Notes under the pieces: model-generated
Seen by the model: only the letters and a program-made list of their open reading frames with translations
The model's database searches: none
Told to the model about the DNA's origin: nothing
Made by a program: the position numbers and the translations under genes
Shown here: one piece after another, positions 23,132-36,700 of the stretch
Position numbering within the stretch: the stretch's first letter is position 1
Layout: each line of letters starts with the position of its first letter
Source of the DNA: Pyrocephalus nanus
Taxonomy: Eukaryota; Chordata; Aves; Passeriformes; Tyrannidae
Direction: 5' to 3'
NCBI GenBank assembly: GCA_038380795.1
Contig: CM076274.1
Span: 18,880,027 to 18,944,026 of the forward strand
Length of the DNA stretch: 64,000 nt

Positions 23132-25054
23132 AAATCCCCATCACCAAACCTCAGGAGCCCCTGAGCCCAGCCGGATGCTCCATGGCCAGCAGGGCACAGG
23201 GGAGAAGGGGCAGGGAGAAGGACACACATCATGGGCCACCCCACAGTCCCAGCACTGCTCAGTGTCACAGCACACAGGGACCAGGGGCAGTGACTCAGGG
23301 CCACTCTGACGCACCACACGGGGCTGTTCTCTCTCCAGATGAGCCGCTCCGAGATTGGACGCAGCCTATCTCCCAGAGAGGCGCCTGGAATCAGCTTAAC
23401 TCTTGGCAGGACATGAGAAATCTAATTTCCTCCAGGATGCGGCTGTCTGGAGGCAGGGATGGGGCTGTGCTCCCTCCCCTGGCCTGCCTGGGAGCTTTTG
23501 CTCCACAAGCCACTGCTCACGGCAATCCGAGGGCTCAGATCCCTCTTTGCGGAACTGCTCCGTGTCCAAGCTCTCAGATCGGTGTAAACTAGGCTGAAAA
23601 TACAAGGATGCCATGAGGAGTACTAAAATGAGAATCATCCTATCTTTTCTGGATAGCAACAGCAAGAGAATCTGTTTGGGAAACTCTCCTCATCTTCCAT
23701 GAGCGTCACCTCTCCCACCCCCAGAACCACGGGATAGCGGGATCACAGGCCTCGTCTCTGCAGGACTTTGGTTAACAGGCAACTGGTAGCATGTAAACAT
23801 CACCCCAAAGCTCTGAGATTCAAGTCAAAGCAGGAATCAAACATTCAGCTGCTTCTCAGAGCCTCTTTGGTCTGGAAATGGGCTGGAAACGTCAGGAAAC
23901 CTGTCCTTCCCACGAGATTCCCGGTACTTCCTTCTTCCAGCCGGGCAGGAAGTAGCTTTGCTCATGGGGCTCTGCTTGGTTTTGCTTCAACTCAACGGAC
24001 CAGAAAGCACACAATTCCTACAGTCCTCATCACTGGGACTTCTCAGACCCTTGCAGATATTTAGGATTGGCTTGAGATGCAGCAGGACATTCCTCCTGCT
24101 CCATTCCTGCCTCCCAGCTGGGCTGCAGTGATCCACCCAGGGCTGTAGGTTCCCCATCAAGAGCCAGCCTGGAAAGAGAGGGAGCAACCCACCTCTTCTT
24201 GGAGCAAAAAGCAGGTCCACATCCAAACCATGACCTCATGCTCAAATGCCCCCTCCTTCTTCCCTGCCCACCCCCAGGACAAACCCTGGTCCCTGGTGCC
24301 CAGCCCAGAGGGGCAGTGCCATTCCCCAGGCACCACCTCACAGTGTTCATGCTGGGAACAGCTCTGGTGGGTGGGGGGAGAATTGGGAATTTCCTAGGAA
24401 ATGATCTGGGCATCAGATCCTAGGGATCTGATGTCTGTTTGGGGCTGAATCCATGGATACACTAAGCTCAGGTTAAAAACACCCCAAGTGAGCTGAATGA
24501 GACTGCAGCAGCCAGCACCTTGCCCAGCTGGGTCCAGCTGTCCCAGTTGGGCTCCCAGAAATTTCCTGATCTGGGGGTATCCACAGATAGAAACTATTCA
24601 CAAAAACTCTCCTCCCCAGCTGGGCTTTTTTAGTGACTTTTTTGTGGGGGAGGCTCTCCCTATAAGCCAGGTTTCTCCAGCCCTTTTGCCCAGTCCTCCT
24701 GCCATCCAGTTGATGATTTGTAGCTGGGAAGCATGGGAAGGATGCCTTTGGGATGCCCTGCATCCAGCTGTTACTCCCTCGGTTAGCCTGTGCTGCTGGA
24801 GTCACATCTCCCTAACTCCTCACAGAAACCAGTCAGAAAGGACAAAAAAAAAAAAAATTACACCAAATCAGGACACTTGGCAAAGTGGGATGTGGGAATG
24901 CTGGGGACATTCCTCCTGCTCCGTGCCTCCTCCCTCTCCACCTCCTCGCACAGAGGAGCAGGAAAGGCGAGGCTGGAGGAGCAGGCTGGGATGCAATGAG
25001 ACCAACCCCGAGTGGTACCACAGTGAGGTGTCACAGCATCCCACTGCTGCCCCG

Positions 25055-25760
25055 AGCCCCCTCAGCGAGGGCAACGCCACGCCGAGGCCCCTGCGCCCCA
25101 CGGGGGTGGTTCTGCCTCGAGTCGGTGGGTTTTCCCTGGAATAGGAGTTGGGGGCAAGGCTGTGCCAGGAGGTTCTGCCCCTCCTCCTGCTCCCTTGGGA
25201 TTCACGGACCGAGGAGCAAAGGAACGAGGGCTGGGCCACCCACCAAACCCTGGCACGGCGCGGGCGGCGAAGGCGCGGGCGCCCAAGGCACTCGCAGCAG
25301 CAGCCGGGAGACACTCAGCGGTCCCACGGGGACTCCCCTTCCCAAGGGACCCCCTGCCCTCCATCCCCCCACCCCCACGCCGTCCCTGCCCGTGCCGGGG
25401 CTGGGAATGCCGCGCTGCCACTGACCGAACCCTTCTCAGCGCCGGGTCCCGCAGCCCTGTGCGCGTTAGAGACTCTTCATCACGGGGATGCCCCGCGGCG
25501 AGCAGCTCTTGGGGGGTGCGTGTGCGTCACCCCCAATCCCGTGCCTCCCATTGGAGGAATAGCATGTGCCCCCCTTAGTGGAAAAAGATCTGGCGTTCTC
25601 CGTGGAGGTCGGCCCTGCCCTCCGTGTCACTCGTCCCGTGCCACGCTCTCCTCCAGGGCGGGCGGGGCCTCCAGGCCGAGCCCCCCGGCCGCGCCGCCGC
25701 CGCCGTGCACGCTCGAGAAGGACACCATGGTGTGGAGAAGCATCAGGACCAGCACGCACA
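25055..25760. other. CpG-rich block at the 3' end of NALF2
   Basis: CpG-dense sequence (for example GGCGCGGGCGGCGAAGGCGCGGGCG split across 25256-25280) covers the end of the last NALF2 exon and about 570 bp beyond the stop codon. It may be an intragenic/3' CpG island. I found no second promoter or gene start tied to it. Confidence 0.5.
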
Positions 25761-26045
25761 GTCTGATCCTGCTGCTGCCGAGGCGAGACCCTGCGGAGAC
25801 CGGCAGCAAGGATGGGGAGCGGGGCTGGTGGTACTGGTGGTACTGGTGGTGGTGGTGGTGGTAGAGATGGTAGTGGTTCTGCCGCTGGTGATGGACGTGG
25901 GGGTCGTGGCGGTGGAAATGGAGCGACTCTGAGGCCGTGGATTTGGGGGATGTGTCGTCGTTGCTGTCTGGGGGGTGTTCGCAGGAGTCCCATTGCACCT
26001 CGCAGCACTTGGCCTCCTCGTCAGGCAGCTGGTTCTCCAGCAGCC
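25627..26045 (-). CDS. NALF2: NALF2 coding exon 3: end of Cys-rich domain, His-rich linker, C-terminal hydrophobic segment, stop
   Basis: The acceptor is CCCTGCAG, with the exon starting at 26045. The split codon 309 becomes Gly and the frame continues LLENQLPDEEAKCCEVQWDSCE, matching the family. Residues about 350-382 are strikingly His/Tyr/Gln-rich (YHHHHHQYHQYHQ), encoded partly by a GGT/GTG trinucleotide tract on the plus strand. Then come PVSAGSRLGSSRIR and a hydrophobic helix at about 402-418 (LCVLVLMLLHTMVSF). The tail GLGLEAPPALEESVARDE closely resembles mammalian FAM155B (from memory) and distinguishes it from FAM155A. TGA is at 25629-25627. The three exons total 1344 bp, giving 447 residues; the human protein is slightly longer. 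No frameshift or premature stop is present. Confidence 0.95.
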
Positions 26046-26677
<632 letters not shown>

Positions 26678-29643
26678 CTAGGGGAAGCCACCAACAGGGA
26701 CCTGTCACCTCCCCGAGCTGGGGTTGCTGAAGCCTCGCAGAGACATGGGGTGAAAGGGGAAGGGAGAACCCCCAGCCCCCGTGAGAAATGTCTGCCAGGC
26801 CACTGGGGTCACTTAGGGGGCACTGATTGATTCAGACAACTCACTGAACCATCAGGAAGGTGGAACTCATCTCCTGGCTAAACCCACGGCAGAAATAAAG
26901 CTGATTACCACGTGGAGCAATGCCCCCTGCAGACAGGCACAGGGACTCTGCCAACACCGGTGAGCCAACACCTCAGATCATCACACAAAGATTCCAACGC
27001 TGCTTATCGCCCATCCCAGAGCACCCTCCTGCTCCCTGAGACACCCCGCTGCTTTGGTCCCCATCAGCTCTGGATGTGGGATGTGAGACAGCAAAACAGA
27101 CCGTGGGCTGGTCCCTCCTGGAGATTTCCTGCTGGAAAGGCTGGCCAGAAGCAGCTGGCACTGCTGGGATGCAGCACATGCAGCCACTGCACCTCAAGAC
27201 CTGCTGTGTCTCTCCCTGACACCAAATAACACTTTGCTCACCCTCCCCACCTGGCCATGGGGGAGATTCCCAATTCCCAGACACGTGGAACTTCCCGCTG
27301 TGCCGTTTCTTTTGGAACCCATTCATTGTACGTGAATGCTGTGGCTCTGGGATGTACAAACAGCAGTACAGATGTCCCTGTGTGCTCCGCTCACCCTCCT
27401 GATGCTTCGGGTTGTGCCTGGCGACATTTCCATATGGAAGAGCAGCCTGGGGGTTCACCCCTGACTGCAGGGCTGTGCCACATCCCCTGCCTCTCCAGCC
27501 TGCCTGATCCCTGGTTTCCCTCTTCCCTTCTGTCCTCTGTGTGCTCGTGCCCAGGTGGCTTTGCCTGCATCCCCCTTATCTCCCCCTCACTGGGCACATT
27601 CCTGAATCCCCCTTATCCCCCTTATCTCCCCAGCATCAGGCACGGGTGGAAGCTGTTTGTCTCTGCTGGCTGTAGCAGGGAGTGAGGGAGAGCTCCTGTT
27701 TCTCCTGGTGAGCCTCATTCCTCAGGCTGCAAGAAAGCCACGGCACCACTGGGAAGGGCACCCCCTCCGTGCTGCTTCCAGCTCATCTATGAACTCATCT
27801 GGGCACCAGTGACAGCACCACGGTCATTCCATGGCCACATCCAACTTCCTCTGAAAGCAGCTGGAAAGGACTCCCCATGATTCAAAGGGAATGAGCTTCC
27901 CTCCTCAGCGTGCTTGGAGAAACCCTGCACTCCTCTCTTCAGCGGCATTTTCATTTTCTGGAGGCTTTGAAACCATCGCTTCTTTGTTTCCCCATGATTT
28001 CCAAAGATCCTTATCATCACTTGTTTGGATCATGGTGGTGTCTCAGGATTAAAGCTGGTTGGGAAATTCTTGGCAAGTTATTTTAGTTTCTTTTTTTCCC
28101 TGGAAAATGCCAAATCATGAAAACCAGAGTTTTCATGGAAGCACGTCAGTTTTGGTGAAACTTTCATCACAGAAAGTTTAATGGGAACCAGGACATGAAC
28201 CAGAGCGAGCATTTCAGAGCAGTTCCAATCCCCATGGCCAGGGTTTTCCTCTGGGATGTGGGAACACAGCTGTGGTCCTGCTTCTTCTCCCTGCCCCACT
28301 GGATGTTGATTACTGGGGCACAGTGGAACGGCTCCAGAGAAGGAACCAGAGTGTGAGGACACAAGTGGGAGGGAATATTTCAAGGTCTGGATCTGCATCC
28401 CTACACCCAGTCCCATCTGGGACAGGTACCCCAAGTCCATCCCTCCAGCTTAGCCTGTTTGCCAGGCCTTGTCTGGCTTAGGATAAACATCTCCATCAGT
28501 GGGACTTCCTCGTGTTTCCCAAGGAGGTTGTTTTATAGCACTTATCTCGCTGCCTACAAGTTTTCCTTCATACTTGACCTACATTTTTCCATCCAAAAGT
28601 TCACTCCCTTCAATCATTCCAGACACCATCCCTCTCCCTCCTCTCTGTTTACACATTTCTAATATTTGCAGACGTATCACGCTCCCCGTTAGTCATGACT
28701 CAGGCTGATTTACTCACGGCATTTCCTGCCCGTCTCCCTGCCAGCTCCGACTCTCTCCCACGCTGCTTCCCAGATCCCAGCCACAGCCACAGCTCCCACC
28801 TGGGCACACGTGCAGCCTGGGAAGGAGGGATCTACACTGGGTTCTCAGGCAGAGGACTGTGGGCGTCACTGGGGCTATCCCAGCTCTGGATTTGGGCTGC
28901 AGTGACCCGCAGGTGGAATAGGAGATTCCCAGAGCTTGGCACGAAGGAGCTTGGGCTCATCCCGCTCTCCTGCGGAAACACAGCTTGCACAGGCAGACTC
29001 TGCATGGATCTGCATGTATTTCATACAAAATGATTGTGCTGATTCCCATCAGGGAAGTCTGGCAGAGGGTTGGGGTCACAGGCAAGGATATTCCCAGGAA
29101 TTTAATGGAAGTACAGAGAGAGAGGCTGCAAGGAGCTCTCATCCAGAAACTACTTCCCTTTCCCCTTTCCTTTCCAGGGCACCTGCCTGCCCAGAGGGAA
29201 GCACCGGAGCCCTGGTGCCAGTCAGCCCTTGCCATGCTGGGCTTTGGATCCTCTGGATGCTGCAGCAGGAATTCCCACAGCTCTGCAGGATGGAAACAGC
29301 TCACAGAGACAGCAAAGACCTGCTGGACCAACAGCCTGTGCCACTCCACTGGGATCACGCTGATGTGGGCAGATCTCCCTCCATCCCCTATGGATTCCTC
29401 AGGAAGCGGGCTGGGTTGCAATCAGTGTTCCTTCCATCCCTTCTGGTTTTGCTTTTGGCAGATCTCCAGCCTGACCAAGTAAATATAAGTAACCTGAACT
29501 CCAAATAGCTCCATTTTGGTGCCCTCTTCCTGCATTTTTAGCTCAGAGGACTGGCTGGATGGCTCTGAGAAAGCACATGGAGTTTTGCTGCCCAGGAAAG
29601 GAGCCAAGTTCAGACACCCAATTTATAAGGGAGGAAGAGAAAG

Positions 29644-29669
29644 AGGAGGAGGAGGAGGAGGAGGAGGAC
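29644..29669. repeat. (GGA)n microsatellite
   Basis: About nine GAG/GGA units in NALF2 intron 1. Confidence 0.85.
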
Positions 29670-32600
29670 AGGCTATTTGTCTGCACCAGAATTCTGCAGG
29701 TGGGATGAAACACCCCATCATAAAAGACATTAAAAAGAAACAACATGAATTGGATTTCCAATAGTTAATTAAGCTACTTGTCTCCTTGCACTTCCAGCAG
29801 GATCTGGAAGCAGCAGTCAGAGGAATGGCCCTTTCACAGGGAATTCAGTGCCAAGTGGAGCTCCTCCCTGCCTGCCCTCTTCCCCCTGCCTCCTGTCAGT
29901 ACCAGGATAGCATTCCCCACCAAACAGCTTTTCCAGAGTCTTTCTGTGTCCTTATTATGTCTGCACAAAATAATATACTAATTTTTAAAGCAATTTGGCC
30001 ACTTCAGGGCCAGTCTAGTTGCTGCCAATATGTTTCAAAAACTGGCATTGCCTGTTGAACCATCCCAGCAAAATTTTGGGACAACAAAGGAGCAGGGATG
30101 GAGCAGCACCCTCGGGATGCAACACCTTTGCAGGGGATGCAGTGCTTGGGATAGTGTGGATGCTCACTGGGAACACCAAGTGCAATTAACACAACAAACT
30201 GTTGTTTTCCCACATGAGCAGGAATCAACACTTGGGAAGTTTCCCCAAGGAAAACCCTGCTAATGGCCCAGTGGTAACAAACCCTTCTCCTTGATTAGAG
30301 GCAGGGGCTGGGGCAGCATTCCCAGCCCAAATTCCACTTCTCTGGGAGGGCGATTTGCAGACTGGAGTGGGAGGAGGACAGAGAGGGAAGCAGGGAGCTC
30401 TCACCTACAGAATAACCCTGGAAGGAGACCTGGGAGAATGCCCAGCCAGAGGCTTTGGATCACTCTGGGCTCTTCCATCATGACTCTCCTTCCTTTTCCT
30501 CTTTGAGGACACTCTCAGACCTCACTCACTCATTCCCAGCTTCCAGGTGGGATAAGAGGAGAAATCCCTGCCTGTCCCTGCCAGACCACCAGCTGGGAGC
30601 AGCCCCCTCCCCTCCCAGAGCAGTTCCCAGGACTCACATTTCCATCCTGGCCTGAGATGAGCATCTGGAGTGGCTGTGCCTCATTAATCTTGGGCACAGG
30701 GAAATGAGTCCTGCTAATGAGCCGCTCGGGCAGCTCTCCAAGCTCTGGCACATCAGGATGCAGCGCGGGAAGCAGGACAGGCTCGGGGGGAAAGAAGAGC
30801 CCCTTTGGATGGCAGAGGATTAAGGGAATGCTGAGGTCCAGGGCTGGCCAGGAGGAGTCACAAACACAAGCTGCAATGTCCAATTACCACTGTATTCAAT
30901 TACTGCCGCCTGCAACTCGGGCACGAACAATGTGGAGCTTTAAAACAGCTTTTTTTCTTCTTTTCTTTTTTTAAATTCTCCTTGCTATGGGCTGTTCCAT
31001 CATCATCTCAGGAACAGCTGGATTTTTTGTAACTTCTTTGATAGTTCTGGAGCCGTGTTATCCCTGCCTTGTCACATTCACATGCTCTGGTTTGGGAGAG
31101 GGGGGAGAAAAACCCCAACCCAACCCCAAAAGCCAACAACTGTGCGCGATTATGGGGTTTGTATTGTTTGGGCTGATTTTTTTTAATATAAAGTTGACTT
31201 TGGCCTGGTGCTGACAGCGCTGGAGCCGCAGATCCTCCGTTTCCCACCCAGGGGAGGCGCGGGCCGGGCGCCTCTGCCCATTGTGCCCGGCACTGGGGGG
31301 CACAGAGGGGCGGCTGTGAGGGCACTGCCACGGACACTGCCAGCAGGAACGGGCTGGGACAGGCATGGGGGCTCGCTGGGAATGGGGCTGGATGCACACG
31401 GGCTGTGGGGTGCTGGGAAGGGCACCAGCATGGGTATTCCTCAAACACTGCTGGGAACTCCCCATGGAGCTGCTGCACCGGCATCCTGCTTGCCCACCAG
31501 GGCCAGCTGGCACGTGCCCATGCTGGGCTCTCTATTGCCCTGCAGCCCACCCCTCTCCAGGGCTGTTTTTGCCCTAAATTCTCTCCCAGCCACCCCATGG
31601 CACCAGTGGGGTCCCACCTGTCGCACACCGTGCCAGGGCACACCGGGCACAGGGGGGATGAGCCGGGTCCAGCACTGACCACCCACATTCCGGGACCAGA
31701 CCCATGTCCTGTGACCCCTCTGATGAAGTCACTCCCAAATTACCTGGAAGAAGTCGTCAGAGGGACCCACTCACACCTCAGTGACTTCACAAACACCCAA
31801 TAGTTTTTAGCATTTTAGCTTTAAATCCCAGTTCTTGGATTAAGAACGCTGTCCAAACACTCCTTCTTTTAGAGGGAAGAGCCCAGAATTGCTCCCTCCA
31901 AGCTGCTCAAACCCAATCTGAGACACACAACACCCCAAGTGCTCACTGTTCCAAACTCAGAGAACAGCTTTAAAGTGTGACACCCCCACACCTGACACAC
32001 TCAACGCCCAGGTGACCCTCCTGTCACACTGTGTCACGGATCAGGGAGCTCGACACACACCTTGGGAAGAACTGGAGTGGGAAGGGATGGGAGAACCAGC
32101 ATCTCAACCTCTCTCTGTGACCACACACACACCATCAGCACCCACAGGTGCTGGGCTGGGCAGGGCCAGGCAGGGGTGGCAGTGCCAGCTCCCAGCCCTG
32201 GGAATGCTCCCAGGGGACAGACACCACAGTGACAGCTCCACTGCTTCGCTCACCTGCTCACGGCACCGAGGACTGCAGAGCCCAGGGAAAAGCCTGGTCT
32301 GATCCCAGCAGATGCCATGCTTCCCTTGGAACAAACCCAGGAGGAACAGCCTGTCCTTGTGGTTGTGGCAGAGCAGGAAGCATCCCCTGGAACAGTGGGA
32401 TTCACCGGATGACCCTCTGCAGCCAGGCCTGTGCTGAGGACACAGGACATGTGGCGTCCCAGCATGGCTGTGCCTGTGCCTGTTGATTAATCCCACTAAT
32501 CAATGCCCAGCTGGATGAATGGGAAGGTGGTGACCACTGCCAGCCCCTCCTGCTTTCCACAGCCAGTGCCTGTCCGTGCTGTCCCAGGTCCCCCCATTTC

Positions 32601-33449
32601 CCTGCCCAGCAGTGTCTGCAGCCCCTTCCCTCTCAGCCCAGCACGGCCTGGCCATGATGGCTCTGCAGCCAATGGGATCTGGATGGAGATTATCCCCGTG
32701 GTGCAGCCCCCAGTCCTGTCCCACTGCTCCTGCAGACCCCAGCCCACTGCAGGAGGCTTCTGGTACCATATCACTGCTAGGAAGCATTACAATTCCCACG
32801 AAATATTTCTGTTTCATCATTAAGCTCCAGTTTGGGACAGACACGTCCTTTGTCCAAGGAGGATGAGGACAGGGTGGCAGCACTCTGCACACAGACCCCA
32901 GCTCTCATGCCAGCGTTCCTGATGGCAGTTCATTCCCCCCCTTCCCACACTCTAGGTCTGTGTGTCCCCTCTCCTCGCCCTGGGATTTCCCTGGCAGTGT
33001 CTGGGACACTGTGGCCCAGCCTTGGTGGGCTGCCCGTGGGCACTGCTGGCAGCCCCCAGCAGCAGACAGTCCCTGTCCCGAGATCCACCTAATTCACACC
33101 AGCCCGGGAGCACAGCGAGGCCGCAGGGATCAGCATTCCCACACCAGGCAGTAACTCCAGGCTGCTGCTTTGTGCTCCCCTTTCAAGAGGGGTCTTGGCT
33201 GGGCTTTAGAGGAGAAGAGCAGCTCGCTGGGAAGGGGAGGCCAGATGGGAGTGTGAAGGTTTGTGTGGGAAGGGGATGGACACCAGGACACTGGGACAAA
33301 CAGCCGGTGGCCAGGGAGCGAGCAGTTCTCCTTGGCATCTGGAGGAGATGTCCTTCTGTCTCCCCTGTGACACTACATGGCCATGGCCCAAGGGGAGAGG
33401 TGCCCCGGGGTTGTCAGGAGGTCAAGCCTCCAGTTCCAGGGCCTCATCA

Positions 33450-33728
33450 CCCTCTTAGTAAAGGATTTCTTCCCTATATCCCATCTAACCCTGCCTTCTG
33501 GCACTGGGAAGCCATTCCCTGTGTCCTGTCCCTCCATCCCTTGTCCCCAGTCCCTCTCCAGCTCTCCTGGAGCCCCTTTAGGCCCTGCAAGGGGCTCTCA
33601 GGTCTCCCTGGAGCCTTCTCTTCTCCAGGTGAACCCCCCCAGCTCTCCCAGCCTGGCTCCAGAGCAGAGGGGCTCCAGCCCTGGGAGCAGCTCTGGGACC
33701 TCCTCTGGACTCGCTCTATCAGCTCCCA
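33450..33728 (-). repeat. CR1 LINE internal fragment, young-looking copy
   Basis: CATCTAACCCTGCCTTCTGG, AAGCCATTCCCTGTGTCCTG and CAAGGGGCTCTCAGGTCTCC. By eye it has about seven differences over about 245 bases from the copy at 17606. It lacks the CR1 3' end and is flanked by unrelated intron sequence. Confidence 0.9.
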
Positions 33729-36700
33729 TCCCTCACCTGCCAGGTCCTGGAGAGGCTGCAGGTAACCAGTGGGTTAGTTAGCAGCCCACCCGATCAGCCC
33801 AACTAACTAAAAAGTAATTAAAGTCCCTAACGAAGCTGAGAGGGACTGAGTTGGGACAGAGGGAAAGTGAGGTCCCTGCAATCCATTAGCCTGGCTTGAG
33901 GAATTCACTCCCATTAGATACTGCTGCAGCCAGGAGCTTAGCAGGACTCAAAAGTGGATTAAACATTTATGCAGATAATGAGAACATCCTGTTACATTAG
34001 ATAGGATATAAAAAAATAAAGGCGAGACACTTCAGTGCCACGAGCCATAAATTACCCACCAGCTGATGGGGGCGAGCAAGAAGTTTCTCCGCTCATCCAC
34101 CTCCCAAGGAAGTGCTGAGGATGGAACATCATTTTGAGGAGGGTGAGAGTGCCCAGCCCAGCCAGGGGTGTCATGGCAGGGCTGCCTCACACCCATGGAA
34201 GGGCCCAATCCTGTGCTCTGGCAGGAGCCTCTTGTTCTCACAGCATCCCACATGGACCCACTCGGCATGAGTGGGAATGGGACAGGCAGCAGGAGGAACC
34301 TGGACCCTCCTGCCACATTGTGCACCTCATGGAGAGGGGTGAGCAGCAGCATCTGGCCCATCCCAGCTCCCTCATGCAGAAAACAGTGGGGAGACAGGAG
34401 CATCCTGGCTCCTGGGCAATTCCCATGGTCAGAGAGCGCTGCACAGTCTCTCACATCAGTGCTGGAGTTGTTAAGTGTAATAGGTCCTTGCAGCCACCTA
34501 AACTTGTGCCCAGAGGTCCCTTAAATGCAGGAAAAGATGATTTCTAGATGCTTATCACCCCTCCTGGCAGCTCCTACTGATGGAGACACAGAACTGGACA
34601 TGGCTTATGTCAGACCTGAACCTCTGTTTTCTATCCCTGGCTGAACATCACTTGCAGGAATCTCCCACTCCCTTCCAGGGGAGGAAAACCCCAGGATAAC
34701 CCTCAGTCTCAGTGGTGAGCAGCAGGCAGATGCTCCTGGCTGGCATCACTCCTCAGGCAGCGAGCCCCAAGGGATGTGCTCCTGCAGGGAAACCCCATTC
34801 CTGCTGCTCTCCCCTGGAGCAAGCCCAGGACAGGCTGGGGCTCTCCTCTCCTCTCCTCTTCCTCTCCAGGCTCAGTCCCCTGTGCCAGCCCTGCCCATTG
34901 TGCCTCCCACTCCCAGGCCTGGAGCCAGGATATGGGCAAGCCCTGGGAGCTGACTCTGGGGATCTCCCAGCCACTGCTGCCTGCCAGACCCCTGGAGACA
35001 GCCGGCACACAGAGCCTCGGGAATGCTGCCTGGCACTGGCACCCACACGGCAAATGGGTGCAGGAGAGAAGTAACGAGTCACAGGGCACAGGGGTGAGCA
35101 GAGGGGTCGGAATCTTTGGGAGCACTAACACGGAGGCACATGAATTCCAAAGCACAGCGGGAAGCTTCATTATCCTCTGCAGACTGGAAGTGCTTCCCCT
35201 GCACTCCCATGAGCGAGGAGAGTCTGGAGAGCTGCCCCACACTCTGAGCCAGCCCAGCAGCTGCTGGTGCTCCCTGATGGTCTCACTGGAACAGGAGAGC
35301 AAGGAATGCTGGCAAACAATAACACACCACGGCAGGAAAACGCCGGTCCTGCATCCGCACGCAGAGACTCCTGCGGATGTGCCAACACTGCCCCTCCCCA
35401 CATCCAGCTCCACGGAAAATGGCACCAGGAGCACGAGCAAGTCAGAGAGAGACCCAGTCTGGAGGGGACTGAACCTGGCATTCCTATTATGTTAAACACA
35501 AAATCAGAGCTCTTTCTCTCTCCACACCAGTCAACCCTTCCCAAACTGCATCTGTTCAGAAAATTACGAGTAAATCTGCGCTCGTCTCCTCTCCCTCCAT
35601 GACCACCAGCAGTGGGACCAGCACAGCACGGTGCCTGCGGGCACAGGGTGCACCAGGCTCCCCGTTCTGGGCAAACACAGGCACAGTCCTCACCAGGAGA
35701 GCCCCCATCCCAGTCACTTCCAGTTCCCATTCTCCAGCTCTGCCTTCGCCCTCCCGCCCCTCCACAGCCTCCACCCACCAGCAGCGCTGCAGAACTGCTG
35801 TGCAGGGATGTCAAACACGTGCATCTTTTACTCCTGAGGATATGAGCAGGACAGGTGGCATTTCCTTCTCCAGCCAGGACCAGGAGCGCTGGGATGCTGA
35901 TACAGGCAGGGCTCTGGAAAGCCAAAACCTTGCCAGGTGAGACTGTTTCATGCTGCTTTTTTAACACAGTGGCCACATCAGCAGCATCTGGGGGAGCCCA
36001 TTCTGCCACTGCTCCTCCCTGGGACACTCCAGGAGCACGGATGGGAGAGAGGCCCTGGGGAGATGCCAGGAGCAAAAGCGGAGCGGCCGAAGCAGCCGAG
36101 CCTTCCCAGGCACAGGCAGCTGCCGGCTCTGCCTGCAGGAGTGGGGCTGGAGGCAGCGTGGACAGATGGCTACTTCTTGCCCAGGCAGCCTCTGTGCCTC
36201 ATTCACAGATTTGCTGTCCCTGAGTCATTGCCCTTCAAACGACAGCAGAGCCAAGCTCCTGCGTGAAGCCAGGCATGAGTCGCATCCTAATGGCATCCTG
36301 GTGACAGCGGGAATAGCCCCCGGCAGCCAGGGACGTCCTGCCTCTGCTGCCTCCCACCCTGGCAGGCAGCTCTGGAACCAGGCAGCAGAGGAGAAGCCCC
36401 GTGGGGCATCTGTGGGGGCAGGCCTGGGGCCGTGGGATGTTTTGATGAGACCCCTCTGCGTGTGATCCTTGGGACCGCCCAGCAGTACCAGGGTCAGGCC
36501 AGGCCACGGTGATCGATCCCTGCTGGGCACGAGAGGCTCCTTTCCTGATGGAAAAGAATCCTGTCCCCAGGGAGGGACCAGGTGAAGCCCTTTGTGAGGG
36601 CAGGCCTGGTGATGTCATGGGTTCAGTGCATCCTCTTCCCCCTCTCAGTGCCCTCTGTGGGGGGCTGATACCTCCTCTCTGCTGGCAGCGCCGGGATGTG

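Larger units (their letters stand above)
18735..25626 (-). other. NALF2: Possible long NALF2 3' UTR / downstream region
   Basis: Below the NALF2 stop codon, scanning by eye finds no AATAAA or ATTAAA on the minus strand close to the stop. The first hexamer is at 21932-21927 and a better-supported site is at 18756-18751. The 3' UTR could therefore be 3.7 or 6.9 kb. The distal part (18740-20300) is AT-rich, with poly-T and poly-A runs typical of 3' UTR ends. Two CR1 fragments within it (21060, 22979) argue for caution. Transcript evidence would be needed to fix the end. Confidence 0.35.
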
